Origin: Streptomyces sp. NWU339
GTDB taxonomy: Bacteria > Actinomycetota > Actinomycetes > Streptomycetales > Streptomycetaceae
Length of the DNA: 64,000 nucleotides
NCBI RefSeq assembly: GCF_003143855.1
Contig: NZ_QFRK01000035.1
Location: forward strand, 19,612-83,611
Direction of reading: 5' to 3'
Shown here piece by piece: positions 1 through 8,670 of the stretch (its first letter is position 1; every line of letters begins with the position of its first letter). The translations under genes were made by a program, and so were the position numbers. The notes below the pieces were generated by a model. It was not told where the DNA came from, ran no database searches, and saw nothing but the letters and a program-made list of their open reading frames with translations.

Positions 1-670
1 GCGCAACACGCCTCGCCCCTTCGTGCGGGCGGAGCAGGAGAAGCGGATGAAGGCCGCCGAGCGGGCCTACCAGCAACTCGGCAAGGTGAACCCGCTCGCG
101 CTGGAGGAGTTCGCGGCTCTGGAGGAACGCCATCAGTTCCTCGGCGAGCAACTGGAGGACCTGAAGAAGACCCGCGCGGATCTGCTCCAGGTCGTCAAGG
201 AGGTCGACGAGCGCGTCGAGCAGGTCTTCAGCGAGGCCTACCGGGACACGGCCCGGGAGTTCGAGGGCGTCTTCTCCCGGCTGTTCCCGGGCGGTGAGGG
301 GCGGCTGGTGCTGACCGACCCCGACGACATGCTCACCACGGGCGTGGACGTCGAGGCGCGTCCGCCGGGCAAGAAGGTCAAGCGGCTGTCGCTGCTCTCG
401 GGCGGTGAGCGGTCACTGACCGCCGTGGCGCTGCTGGTGTCGATCTTCAAGGCGCGGCCGAGTCCGTTCTACGTCATGGACGAGGTCGAGGCCGCCCTCG
501 ACGACACCAACCTCCAGCGGCTGATCCGCATCATGCAGGAGCTGCAGGAGGCCTCGCAGCTGATCGTGATCACCCACCAGAAGCGCACGATGGAGGTCGC
601 CGACGCGCTCTACGGCGTCTCCATGCAGGGCGACGGTGTCTCCAAGGTCATCAGCCAGCGCCTCCGCTAG
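1..670 (+). CDS. smc: Chromosome segregation ATPase SMC, C-terminal part (cut by window edge)
   Basis: This is the last 222 or so residues of SMC, the coiled-coil ATPase that compacts and segregates the chromosome with ScpA and ScpB. The visible part begins in the returning coiled coil and ends in the C-terminal half of the head. The ABC signature is LSGGERSLTAVALL at 393-434, the Walker B with following D-loop is FYVMDEVEAALDD at 468-506, and the H-loop is VITHQK at 567-584. The frame is open to base 1, so the gene starts outside the window. The stop is TAG at 668-670. Family assignment is secure from these motifs and from ftsY lying nearby, as in other Streptomyces. Confidence 0.97.
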   Translation, partial: RNTPRPFVRAEQEKRMKAAERAYQQLGKVNPLALEEFAALEERHQFLGEQLEDLKKTRADLLQVVKEVDERVEQVFSEAYRDTAREFEGVFSRLFPGGEGRLVLTDPDDMLTTGVDVEARPPGKKVKRLSLLSGGERSLTAVALLVSIFKARPSPFYVMDEVEAALDDTNLQRLIRIMQELQEASQLIVITHQKRTMEVADALYGVSMQGDGVSKVISQRLR

Positions 671-721
671 GCAAGTGCAACCTGCATGCATTCATGATCA
701 CCCATCCTGCGTCCCGCACGC

Positions 722-811
722 TTGACTTCAATTCTTGAACCCAACCTCGCGGGATCTTCGGGTATCCGTTCTATAACCCTCTATTGACTTCAAAACTTGA
801 ATGCATAGTCT
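722..811 (+). promoter_or_regulatory. Paired palindromic operator-like sites upstream of glcP, one over a possible promoter
   Basis: Two copies of a palindrome TTCAA-N3-TTGAA are seen at 727-739 and 789-801, each directly after TTGAC, so the two blocks are near-direct repeats 62 bp apart. The second overlaps a possible -35 (TTGACT, 784-789) with a possible -10 (TAGTCT, 806-811) 16 bp downstream. Two identical-type palindromes before a sugar permease gene suggest binding of a repressor such as a ROK or LacI family protein. The regulator is not identifiable from the sequence. Confidence 0.45.
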
Positions 812-905
812 TCGCCATGTTGCTTTCACCTTCAGGTACCTTCAGGTGGACCTCGAAGGGCTGACCCCCACCCGGCGATGTTGCCGGTGGCCCGAGGAGT
901 TACAC

Positions 906-2324
906 GTGACCAGCTCAGCGCAGGCACAGAAGTCAGGAGCCGGGACGGCTCAACCCGAGCATCTCGGGCACGTCATCTTCATCACGGCGGCAGCTGCCAT
1001 GGGCGGCTTCCTCTTCGGCTACGACAGCTCCGTGATCAATGGCGCCGTCGAGGCCATCCGGGACCGCTACGACATCGGCTCGGCCGCGCTCGCCCAGGTC
1101 ATCGCCGTCGCGCTGATCGGCTGCGCTGTCGGCGCCGCGACCGCCGGCCGCATAGCCGACCGCATCGGCCGCATCCGGGTCATGCAGATCGCCGCGCTCC
1201 TGTTCACCGTCAGCGCCATCGGTTCCGCCGTCCCCTTCTCCCTCTACGACCTCGCCTTCTGGCGGATCGTCGGCGGCGTCGCCATCGGTATGGCCTCGGT
1301 GATCGGCCCGGCCTACATCGCCGAGGTCGCCCCGCCCGCCTACCGCGGCCGGCTCGGCTCCTTCCAGCAGGCCGCGATCGTCGTCGGCATCGCCGTGTCG
1401 CAGCTGGTCAACTGGGGCATCCTGAACGCCGCCGGCGGCGAGCAGCGTGGCACGCTGCTGGGTCTGGAGGCATGGCAGTTGATGCTCGGCGTCATGGTCG
1501 TCCCGGCCGTGCTGTACGGACTGCTCTCCTTCGCCATCCCCGAGTCCCCCCGCTACCTGATCTCCGTCGGCAAGCACGAGCGCGCCCGGAAGATCCTCGA
1601 AGAGGTCGAGGGCAAGAACGTCGACCTGGACGCCCGCGTCAGCGAGATCGAGACGGCGATGCACAGCGAGGAGAAGTCCCGCTTCAAGGACCTGCTCGGC
1701 GGCAGCTTCTTCTTCAAGCCGATCGTCTGGATCGGTATCGGTCTGTCGGTCTTCCAGCAGTTCGTCGGCATCAACGTCGCGTTCTACTACTCGGCGACGC
1801 TGTGGCAGTCGGTCGGCGTCGACCCGGCGGACTCGTTCTTCTACTCCTTCACCACGTCGATCATCAACATCGTCGGCACCGTCATCGCGATGATCTTCGT
1901 CGACCGCATCGGCCGCAGGCCGCTCGCGATCATCGGCTCCGTCGGCATGGTGATCGGCCTCGCACTGGAGGCCTGGGCGTTCTCCTTCGACCTCGTCGAC
2001 GGCAAGCTGCCCGCCACCCAGGGCTGGGTCGCGCTGGTCGCCGCCCACATGTTCGTCCTCTTCTTCGCCCTGTCGTGGGGTGTGGTCGTCTGGGTCATGC
2101 TCGGCGAGATGTTCCCGAACCGGATCCGCGCCGCCGCGCTGGGCGTGGCCGCCGCCGCGCAGTGGATCGCCAACTGGGCCATCACCGCGAGCTTCCCGTC
2201 GCTGGCCGAGTGGAACCTGTCGACCACCTACGTGATCTACACGTTCTTCGCGGCGCTCTCCATCCCGTTCGTCCTGAAGTTCGTCAAGGAGACGAAGGGC
2301 AAGGCCCTGGAGGAAATGGGCTGA
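906..2324 (+). CDS. glcP: Glucose permease of the MFS sugar porter family
   Basis: A 472-residue proton-coupled sugar transporter with twelve predicted membrane segments. Sugar porter signatures are visible: GGFLFGYDSSVI near residue 33, DRIGRIR near 85, PESPRYL near 213, DRIGRRPL near 330, and ETKGKALEEM at the end. It closely resembles the main glucose permease GlcP of Streptomyces coelicolor, whose position beside smc is the same, and so should feed glucose to glucose kinase. The GTG at 906 was chosen because GAGGAG lies 6 bases upstream. A frame open to 801 gives a leader with no transporter similarity. It is followed by a strong hairpin and is probably monocistronic. Confidence 0.92.
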   Translation: MTSSAQAQKSGAGTAQPEHLGHVIFITAAAAMGGFLFGYDSSVINGAVEAIRDRYDIGSAALAQVIAVALIGCAVGAATAGRIADRIGRIRVMQIAALLFTVSAIGSAVPFSLYDLAFWRIVGGVAIGMASVIGPAYIAEVAPPAYRGRLGSFQQAAIVVGIAVSQLVNWGILNAAGGEQRGTLLGLEAWQLMLGVMVVPAVLYGLLSFAIPESPRYLISVGKHERARKILEEVEGKNVDLDARVSEIETAMHSEEKSRFKDLLGGSFFFKPIVWIGIGLSVFQQFVGINVAFYYSATLWQSVGVDPADSFFYSFTTSIINIVGTVIAMIFVDRIGRRPLAIIGSVGMVIGLALEAWAFSFDLVDGKLPATQGWVALVAAHMFVLFFALSWGVVVWVMLGEMFPNRIRAAALGVAAAAQWIANWAITASFPSLAEWNLSTTYVIYTFFAALSIPFVLKFVKETKGKALEEMG

Positions 2325-2370
2325 CCGAGCCCGCGGGACCGACGGCCCACGGACCCGTCCCGCACAAGCC

Positions 2371-2409
2371 CGAGGAGAGGGGTTCAAGTCCCCGCTGCCC
2401 CTCTCCTCG
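2371..2409. terminator. Rho-independent-like hairpin after glcP
   Basis: A perfect 12-bp stem, CGAGGAGAGGGG at 2371-2382 pairing with 2398-2409, with a 15-base loop, lies 47 bases after the glcP stop. There is no U-tract, which is usual for Streptomyces terminators. The loop contains GTTCAAGTCC, which mimics a tRNA T-arm, but no tRNA surrounds it. Confidence 0.75.
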
Positions 2410-2598
2410 TACCCTGCCGCCCCGCTCCGGACACCGTCCGGGCCGGGGCGGCGGCGTGTCCGTGCCGTGTGCCGCAGGTCCTGACCCGTGCGTCGTCGGC
2501 CGCCGGCCACCAGGTCGCCGGCCCGGGACGGCACGGGCCGTTCCACGGGGGCCGACCTCGGCTCGACCGGGCTGCCCATGGCTGATACTGGACCCGTT

Positions 2599-3798
2599 AT
2601 GGACATCGTCATCCTTGCTGTAGTCATCGCCGTGGTCGTGTTCGGTGTGCTCGGCGGGCTCATCGTCGGCAGCCGACGCAAGAAGCAGCCGTCCCCGCCG
2701 CCGCCCACCGCGCCCGACATCACCGCCCCTCCAGCCGAGCCGCACGTCGGCGACGAGGCCGAGACGCCGCGGGAGGAACCGCGGCGCACCATCGAGGAGG
2801 TTGATCTTCCGGACGGCTCCGCCCCGGTCGTCGTCGAGGAACCGCCTGCCGAGGTTCCCGCGATCGAGATCCCGGAGCCCACCGCCGGCCGGCTCGTCCG
2901 GCTGCGAACCCGTCTCTCCCGTTCACAGAACGCCCTGGGCAAGGGCCTGCTCATCCTGCTCTCCCGCGAGCACCTCGACGAGGACACCTGGGAGGAGGTC
3001 GAGGACACCCTGCTCACCGCCGATGTCGGTGTGCAGCCCACCCAGGAACTGGTCGAGCGGCTGCGCGAGCGCGTGAAGGTGCTCGGCACCCGCACCCCCG
3101 CCGAACTGCGCGGGCTGCTCCGCGAGGAGCTGATCACCCTGGTCGATCCCACGATGGACCGCACCGTGCGCACCGAGACCGGGACCGGTGGTCCGGGCGT
3201 CGTGATGGTCGTGGGGGTCAACGGCACCGGCAAGACCACCACCACCGGCAAGCTCGCCCGGGTCCTGGTCGCCGACGGCAACACCGTCGTCCTCGGCGCC
3301 GCCGACACGTTCCGCGCCGCCGCCGCCGACCAGCTCCAGACCTGGGGCGAGCGCGTCGGTGCCCACACCGTGCGCGGTCCGGAGGGCGGCGACCCGGCCT
3401 CCGTCGCGTTCGACGCGGTCAAGGAGGGCAAGGAGATGAGCGCGGGCGTCGTGCTCATCGACACCGCCGGCCGACTGCACACCAAGACGGGCCTGATGGA
3501 CGAGCTCGGCAAGGTCAAGCGGGTCGTGGAGAAGCAGGCCCCGCTGGACGAGGTGCTGCTCGTGCTCGACGCCACCACCGGTCAGAACGGTCTGGTCCAG
3601 GCCCGGGTCTTCGCCGAGGTCGTCGACATCACCGGCATCGTGCTCACCAAGCTGGACGGCACGGCCAAGGGCGGCATCGTGATCGCCGTCCAGCGCGAAC
3701 TGGGCGTCCCGGTCAAGCTGATCGGTCTCGGCGAGGGCGCGGACGACCTGGCACCGTTCGAGCCCGACGCGTTCGTGGACGCGCTCATCGGGGAGTGA
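2599..3798 (+). CDS. ftsY: Signal recognition particle receptor FtsY
   Basis: A 399-residue SRP-type GTPase that receives ribosome-SRP complexes at the membrane. Residues 1-23 form a hydrophobic N-terminal segment followed by basic residues, typical of actinobacterial FtsY. Then comes a Pro/Glu-rich linker (about 30-110), the N domain, and the G domain with GVNGTGKTTT near 205, DTFRAAA near 237, DTAGR near 287 and TKLDGTAKGG near 350. The ATG at 2599 places the membrane segment at the N-terminus. A longer frame from 2488 adds only low-complexity arginine-rich sequence. No clear ribosome binding site is seen, so the message may be leaderless or nearly so. Its partner Ffh is encoded at 11355. 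Confidence 0.96.
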   Translation: MDIVILAVVIAVVVFGVLGGLIVGSRRKKQPSPPPPTAPDITAPPAEPHVGDEAETPREEPRRTIEEVDLPDGSAPVVVEEPPAEVPAIEIPEPTAGRLVRLRTRLSRSQNALGKGLLILLSREHLDEDTWEEVEDTLLTADVGVQPTQELVERLRERVKVLGTRTPAELRGLLREELITLVDPTMDRTVRTETGTGGPGVVMVVGVNGTGKTTTTGKLARVLVADGNTVVLGAADTFRAAAADQLQTWGERVGAHTVRGPEGGDPASVAFDAVKEGKEMSAGVVLIDTAGRLHTKTGLMDELGKVKRVVEKQAPLDEVLLVLDATTGQNGLVQARVFAEVVDITGIVLTKLDGTAKGGIVIAVQRELGVPVKLIGLGEGADDLAPFEPDAFVDALIGE

Positions 3799-3839
3799 CC
3801 CCGGGGCGGCCCGCCGGACGGCACCCGCACCGACGCGAA

Positions 3840-3877
3840 GAAGCGCCCGCTTCCGGAAACCCGGAAACGGGCGCTTC
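3840..3877. terminator. Hairpin between convergent ftsY and the Prim-Pol-like gene
   Basis: GAAGCGCCCG (3840-3849) pairs with 3868-3877, and the loop contains a further TTCCGG/CCGGAA inverted repeat. It lies between the stops of two converging genes, so it probably serves both. Confidence 0.75.
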
Positions 3878-3935
3878 GCCGTGCTGCCCCGTGTACGGCT
3901 TCGGGGCCGACACCTGCGGCCTTCGGGGTCTGTGC

Positions 3936-4601
3936 CTACGCCTGCGACCGGTGCACGACGTACGCCAGCGTGCCCAGGACCAGACGGGCCTCGGGCGGGC
4001 GGGGGACCGAATCGAGGGCGGGAGAGCGCAGCCAGCGCACCGGGCCGAGGCCGCCCCGGTCCGACGCCGGTGCCGTGATGTGCGTACCGGGACCGAGGCC
4101 GCGCAGGTCGAGGGCGGCCGGGTCGTCCCAGCCCATGCGGTAGAGCAGCTCGGGGAGCGCGGCGGCGGCGCCGGGGGCGACGAAGAACTGGGCCCGGCCG
4201 TCCGGGGTGGCGGTGACCGGGCCGACGGGCAGGCCCATGCGCTCCAACCGGGCCAGGGCGCGGCACCCGGCGGCTTCGGCCACCTCGATCACGTCGAACG
4301 CCCGCCCGACCGGCAGCATCATCGCGGCGCCCGGGTACCCGGCCCAGATCTCCGTCACGTCGTCCAGCGGAGCCCCGGCGGGGATCTCCGGGGCGAGGTC
4401 CAGCGGATGCGCCCCCGGCGCCCGGCATCCCGCCCGGCCGCAGGAGCAGGCGCCGGCCGCGGCGCGGGCACCCGGCACCACGTCCCAGCCCCACAGCCCG
4501 GTGTACTCCGCCACTCCGGTGCCGTCCGGCGCGCGGCCCCGACGGCGTGAGCCGGACCGGATGTCGCGGATGCCCCGGCTTATGCCGATCGTGAAGCCCA
4601 T
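3936..4601 (-). CDS. Small protein with bifunctional primase/polymerase (Prim-Pol)-like N-terminal domain
   Basis: A 221-residue protein that resembles the N-terminal Prim-Pol domain proteins annotated beside nsdA in Streptomyces. It has a CSCGRAGCRAPGAHPLDL segment near residues 53-70, which recalls the Cys/His segment of that fold, and a later block with GLGPGTHITAPASDRGG. The usual acidic catalytic pair is not obvious, so enzymatic activity is doubtful. The start is ATG 4599-4601, preceded by GGAGGGGG. A longer frame to 4781 has no support. It is convergent with ftsY and divergent from nsdA. No function is known to me. Confidence 0.7.
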   Translation of the reverse strand: MGFTIGISRGIRDIRSGSRRRGRAPDGTGVAEYTGLWGWDVVPGARAAAGACSCGRAGCRAPGAHPLDLAPEIPAGAPLDDVTEIWAGYPGAAMMLPVGRAFDVIEVAEAAGCRALARLERMGLPVGPVTATPDGRAQFFVAPGAAAALPELLYRMGWDDPAALDLRGLGPGTHITAPASDRGGLGPVRWLRSPALDSVPRPPEARLVLGTLAYVVHRSQA

Positions 4602-5044
4602 GCCCCCTCCAACGGGTCCGACGCACCGGCGGTTACGCAGCGGGCGCGACGCGTGACTCTCTGTTTTCGACTTCCCTGTACCGATCGGCTCAGTCGGCGC
4701 CCGGAAGCGCCCGGGGTGGCGCGCGGGGCGGCTTGCGCCCTCGAGCGCCTCGCCGCATCCACTGTGGCTGCTCTGTGTCAAGTGAATCGTGAGTCGGCCA
4801 CCGTGAGTTCATTCGATGGGGTGGCGAATGGTGGCGATTACCGGTTCGCCATGGCTGGACGGGTGATCGTAGCGCTACGTTGTGTGCACGGCTTCTTGGG
4901 GCACATGCACGCACGGGTATGCCGGAGGCAACTCGGCTTTCCGTTCGGTGGGTGGCGTCCGCCGGACGGCGGCCCCGGCAACCGGCATTCTGGTAGGGCT
5001 TGGCGCACTCAGCGGCGAGTGGTTTCAGGGATGGGGGCGTTCCA
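4602..5044. other. Intergenic region between divergent Prim-Pol-like gene and nsdA
   Basis: 443 bases holding the promoters of two divergent genes. It is AT-richer around 4790-4870 than its surroundings. I see no gene and no clear hairpin. The ribosome binding site of nsdA is probably GGATGGGGG at 5029-5037. Confidence 0.4.
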
Positions 5045-6538
5045 GTGAGCGGCAACGGCGGTGGCGGGACGAGCGCTGCGGGTACGGAGAAGCGTCCGAA
5101 CGAGCTGCTCGCCTCGTGGTTCATCCGCAGCGGCTGGTCCAAGGGCGAGCTCGCCCGCCAGGTCAACCGCAGAGCCCGCCAACTGGGCGCCAACCACATC
5201 TCCACCGACACCTCGCGCGTGCGCCGCTGGCTGGACGGCGAGAACCCGCGCGAGCCCATCCCGCGCATCCTGTCCGAGCTGTTCTCCGAGCGCTTCGGCG
5301 TCGTCGTGTCCGTCGAGGACCTGGGCCTGCGCACCACCCGGCCCTCGCCCTCCGCGACCGGCGTCGACCTGCCCTGGACGGGCCCGCAGACCGTGGCCCT
5401 GCTCAGCGAGTTCTCGCGCAGCGACCTCATGCTCGCGCGGCGCGGCTTCCTCGGGAGCTCGCTGGCCCTCTCCGCGGGCCCGTCCCTCATCGAGCCCATG
5501 CAGCGCTGGCTCGTCCCCACACCGTCCGCCGCCCAGTCCCGCCCGGAGTCCGAACCCGCCGTCCTGGGGCACACCCGCGGCCGGCTGTCCCAGCCGGAGC
5601 TGGACCTGCTGGAGGCCACCACCGTGATGTTCCGGCAGTGGGACGCCCAGTGCGGAGGCGGCCTGCGCCGCAAGGCCGTCGTCGGCCAGCTGCACGAGGT
5701 GACGGACCTGCTCCAGGAACCCCAGCCCGACCCGATCCGGCGGCGGCTGTTCAAGGTCGCCGCCGAGCTCGCCGAACTGGCCGGCTGGATGTCGTACGAC
5801 GTGGGGCTCCAGCCCACCGCGCAGAAGTACCTCGTGCTCGCCCTGCACGCGGCCAAGGAGGCGGGGGACCGGCCACTGGGTTCGTACATCCTGTCGAACC
5901 TGAGCCGTCAGATGATCCACCTCGGCCGGCCCGAGGACGCCCTGGAACTCATCCATCTCGCGCAGTACGGCAGCCGTGACTGCGCGAGCCCGCGCACCCA
6001 GTCGATGCTGTACGCGATGGAGGCCCGCGCCTACGCCAACATGGGCCAGCCCGGCCGGTGCAAGCGCGCGGTCAGGATGGCCGAGGACACCTTCGCCGAG
6101 GTCGGCGAGTGGGAGGAACCGGACCCCGACTGGATCCGCTTCTTCTCCGAGGCCGAGCTGTACGGCGAGAACTCCCACTCCTTCCGCGACCTCGCCTACG
6201 TCGCAGGCCGCAGTCCCACGTACGCCTCCCTCGCCGAGCCGCTGATGGAGCGGGCCGTGGAGCTGTTCGCCCAGGAGCGCGCCGACTACCAGCGGTCGTA
6301 CGCGCTCAACCTGATCGGCATGGCCACCGTGCATCTCCTCCAGCGTGAGCCCGAGCGGGGCGCGGTCCTCGCCACCGAGGCCATCAGGACGGCCAAGAAG
6401 GTCCGCTCCGAGCGGGTCAACACACGCATCCGAAAGACGGTCGACACGGCCGTCCGTGACTTCGGCGACCTCGCCGAGGTCGTCGACCTCACCGAGCGGC
6501 TCGCCACCGAGTTGCCGGAGACCGCCGAAGCGGTCTGA
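5045..6538 (+). CDS. nsdA: NsdA-type negative regulator of sporulation and antibiotic production
   Basis: A 497-residue cytoplasmic protein that matches NsdA of Streptomyces coelicolor over its length as I remember it, including RPNELLASWFIRSGWSKGE near the N-terminus and the block SRVRRWLDGENPREP. NsdA is known to repress sporulation and antibiotic synthesis. The N-terminal 85 residues look like a helix-turn-helix region. Residues about 190-480 are helical with tetratricopeptide-like repeats, for example around SYILSNLSRQMIHLGRPEDA and MEARAYANMGQPGRCKRAV. The start is GTG 5045 with an upstream GGATGGGGG. It is monocistronic and followed by a long gap before amtB. Confidence 0.93.
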   Translation: MSGNGGGGTSAAGTEKRPNELLASWFIRSGWSKGELARQVNRRARQLGANHISTDTSRVRRWLDGENPREPIPRILSELFSERFGVVVSVEDLGLRTTRPSPSATGVDLPWTGPQTVALLSEFSRSDLMLARRGFLGSSLALSAGPSLIEPMQRWLVPTPSAAQSRPESEPAVLGHTRGRLSQPELDLLEATTVMFRQWDAQCGGGLRRKAVVGQLHEVTDLLQEPQPDPIRRRLFKVAAELAELAGWMSYDVGLQPTAQKYLVLALHAAKEAGDRPLGSYILSNLSRQMIHLGRPEDALELIHLAQYGSRDCASPRTQSMLYAMEARAYANMGQPGRCKRAVRMAEDTFAEVGEWEEPDPDWIRFFSEAELYGENSHSFRDLAYVAGRSPTYASLAEPLMERAVELFAQERADYQRSYALNLIGMATVHLLQREPERGAVLATEAIRTAKKVRSERVNTRIRKTVDTAVRDFGDLAEVVDLTERLATELPETAEAV

Positions 6539-6966
6539 CTCCCGAAGCGGTCCGATCCCCGAAACCCGACAGGAACCCCCGAAGGACTGCAGGGACCTCC
6601 GGGAAAACCCCAGGCACCGGCCGCGGCCGGCCCTCCCGAACTGCCCGACTCGGCTCCCCCATGCCAGGTCATCGGAAGGCCCGCCGCGGCCGGTTTTCTG
6701 CGTCCGAGCCGACGCCGCTTTCGCGGACCTGGTGCTCGCCGTCGTGGTTGCTCCATCGATGGCCGCGGTGCCACGGGCAGATACCGCGCGGATCCGGCAG
6801 TTCATCGACGCGTAACACACCAGGTGCCTTCGTCACGGCGGCGAAACAGCGAGGGGCTCCCACCGAAACGGCGCTGCGCGAATCTCTTGGCGCAGAACCG
6901 GCCCACCCCTCACGACCCGCTCGGGTTCCGCCCGCACGGGGCCGTACCGACGACGAGGAGATGCCG
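6539..6966. other. Leader region of the amtB operon
   Basis: 428 bases between nsdA and amtB. It holds the GlnR-like box described separately. The amtB ribosome binding site is GAGGAG just before 6961. An in-frame ATG exists at 6961 as well as 6967. No other gene is supported. Confidence 0.5.
6812..6847 (+). promoter_or_regulatory. GlnR-type nitrogen box upstream of amtB
   Basis: GTCAC-N6-GAAAC at 6832-6847 fits one full half-site pair of the GlnR consensus (gTnAC-N6-GaAAC). A second, weaker pair GTAAC-N6-GGTGC lies at 6812-6827, 20 bases upstream against the usual 22. GlnR is known to activate amtB-glnK-glnD under nitrogen limitation in Streptomyces, so both site and context agree. Confidence 0.65.
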
Positions 6967-8307
6967 ATGGCAGCGGCCATCACCCTTGCCGCGGAGACGC
7001 CCACGCTCTCTGCCGCCAACACAGGATTCATACTCATCTGTTCCGCCCTGGTGATGCTCATGACCCCGGGCCTGGCCTTCTTCTACGGAGGCATGGTCCG
7101 CGTCAAGAGCACCCTGAACATGCTGATGATGAGCTTCATCAGCCTGGGAATCGTCACCGTCCTGTGGGTGCTGTACGGCTTCTCCATGGCGTTCGGCACC
7201 GACTCCGGCGGCCTGGTCGGATGGAACTCCCACTGGGTCGGCCTCGGCGACATCGGCCTGACCGAGCTGTGGGACGGCCACACCATCCCCGTCTTCACCT
7301 TCCTGGTCTTCCAGCTGATGTTCGCCGTCCTCACCCCCGCCCTGATCAGCGGCGCGCTCGCGGACCGCGTGAAGTTCACCGCGTGGGCGCTGTTCATCAC
7401 CCTGTGGGCCACCGTCGTCTACTTCCCGGTCGCCCACTGGGTCTGGGGCGCCGGTGGCTGGGCCTTCGAGCTGGGCGTCATCGACTTCGCCGGCGGGACA
7501 GCCGTCCACATCAACGCCGGTGCCGCCGCGCTCGGTGTGATCCTGGTGATCGGCAAGCGGGTCGGCTTCAAGAAGGACCCGATGCGCCCGCACAGCCTGC
7601 CGCTGGTCATGCTCGGCGCCGCGCTGCTGTGGTTCGGCTGGTTCGGCTTCAACGCCGGCTCCTGGCTCGGCAACGACGACGGCGTCGGCGCGCTGATGTT
7701 CGTCAACACCCAGGTCGCCACCGCCGCCGCCGTACTCGGCTGGCTCGCCTACGAGAAGATCCGCCACGGCGCGTTCACCACGCTGGGCGCCGCCTCCGGC
7801 GCCGTCTCGGGCCTGGTCGCCATCACACCGGCCGGCGGCGCGGTCTCCCCGCTCGGCGCGATCGCCGTCGGCGCCGTCGCCGGTGTGCTGTGTGCCATGG
7901 CCGTCGGCCTGAAGTACCAATTCGGCTACGACGACTCCCTGGACGTCGTCGGCGTCCACCTGGTCGGCGGCATCATCGGCTCCCTGCTCGTCGGCTTCTT
8001 CGCCAGCGGCAAGGGCCAGTCGAACGTCCGGGGACTCTTCTACGGCGGCGGCCTCGACCAGTTCTGGAAGCAGTGCGCCGGAGTCTTCGGCGTCCTCGCC
8101 TACTCCCTGGTCGTCTCCGCGGTCCTCGCCTTCCTCCTGGACCGGACGATCGGCATGCGCGTCTCCGAGGACGACGAGGTGGCCGGCATCGACCGGGCCG
8201 AGCACGCCGAGACCGCGTACGACTTCAGCGGCGCCGGCGGCGGTGCCGCCCGCAACGCCGCCCAGGCGCCCCTCGTCCCGGCCGAGAGCAAGAAGGTGGA
8301 CGCATGA
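6967..8307 (+). CDS. amtB: Ammonium transporter AmtB
   Basis: A 446-residue membrane channel of the Amt/Rh family with eleven predicted membrane segments, which conducts ammonium/ammonia and is blocked by GlnK. The two pore histidines are visible, in VHINAGAAA near residue 180 and GVHLVGG near 331, as is the segment FFYGGMVRVKSTLNM. The ATG at 6967 sits 6 bases after GAGGAG; the ATG at 6961 is too close to it. The stop overlaps the glnK start (ATGA at 8304-8307), which indicates translational coupling in an amtB-glnK-glnD operon under the GlnR-like box. Confidence 0.97.
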   Translation: MAAAITLAAETPTLSAANTGFILICSALVMLMTPGLAFFYGGMVRVKSTLNMLMMSFISLGIVTVLWVLYGFSMAFGTDSGGLVGWNSHWVGLGDIGLTELWDGHTIPVFTFLVFQLMFAVLTPALISGALADRVKFTAWALFITLWATVVYFPVAHWVWGAGGWAFELGVIDFAGGTAVHINAGAAALGVILVIGKRVGFKKDPMRPHSLPLVMLGAALLWFGWFGFNAGSWLGNDDGVGALMFVNTQVATAAAVLGWLAYEKIRHGAFTTLGAASGAVSGLVAITPAGGAVSPLGAIAVGAVAGVLCAMAVGLKYQFGYDDSLDVVGVHLVGGIIGSLLVGFFASGKGQSNVRGLFYGGGLDQFWKQCAGVFGVLAYSLVVSAVLAFLLDRTIGMRVSEDDEVAGIDRAEHAETAYDFSGAGGGAARNAAQAPLVPAESKKVDA

Positions 8308-8642
8308 AGCTCATCACCGCCGTCGTCAAGCCGCACCGGCTCGACGAGGTCAAGGAGGCCCTGCAGACCTTCGGAGTACACGGCCTGACCGTCACCGAGG
8401 CCAGCGGTTACGGCCGCCAGCGCGGCCACACCGAGGTCTACCGCGGCGCCGAGTACACCGTCGACCTGATGCCCAAGATCCGCATCGAGGTGCTGGTGGA
8501 GGACGAGGACGCCGAACAGCTCATCGACGTGATCGTCAAGGCGGCCCGCACCGGCAAGATCGGCGACGGCAAGGTCTGGTCGATCCCGGTCGGGACCGCC
8601 GTACGGGTCCGCACCGGTGAGCGCGGCCCGGACGCGCTCTGA
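8304..8642 (+). CDS. glnK: PII signal transduction protein GlnK
   Basis: A 112-residue PII protein that senses 2-oxoglutarate and ATP/ADP and plugs AmtB. The T-loop includes YGRQRGHTEVYRGAEY with the modifiable tyrosine at residue 51. In Streptomyces this tyrosine is adenylylated by GlnD rather than uridylylated, and the GlnD gene follows directly. The C-terminal signature GKIGDGKVW is present. The start overlaps the amtB stop. Confidence 0.97.
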   Translation: MKLITAVVKPHRLDEVKEALQTFGVHGLTVTEASGYGRQRGHTEVYRGAEYTVDLMPKIRIEVLVEDEDAEQLIDVIVKAARTGKIGDGKVWSIPVGTAVRVRTGERGPDAL

Positions 8643-8670
8643 GCCGGACGAACGGAACAGGAGCCACCGG

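Noticed and set aside
2375..2400. tRNA gene, because GGTTCAAGTCCCC looks like a T-arm
   Set aside because: The flanks form a perfect 12-bp stem of a terminator, and there is no acceptor, D-arm or anticodon arm around it.
933..3578. Long open frame of 881 codons on the minus strand
   Set aside because: It is opposite to glcP and ftsY, both clear by family. Its composition (Asp/Gly/Val/Arg-rich) is the usual shadow of high-GC genes.
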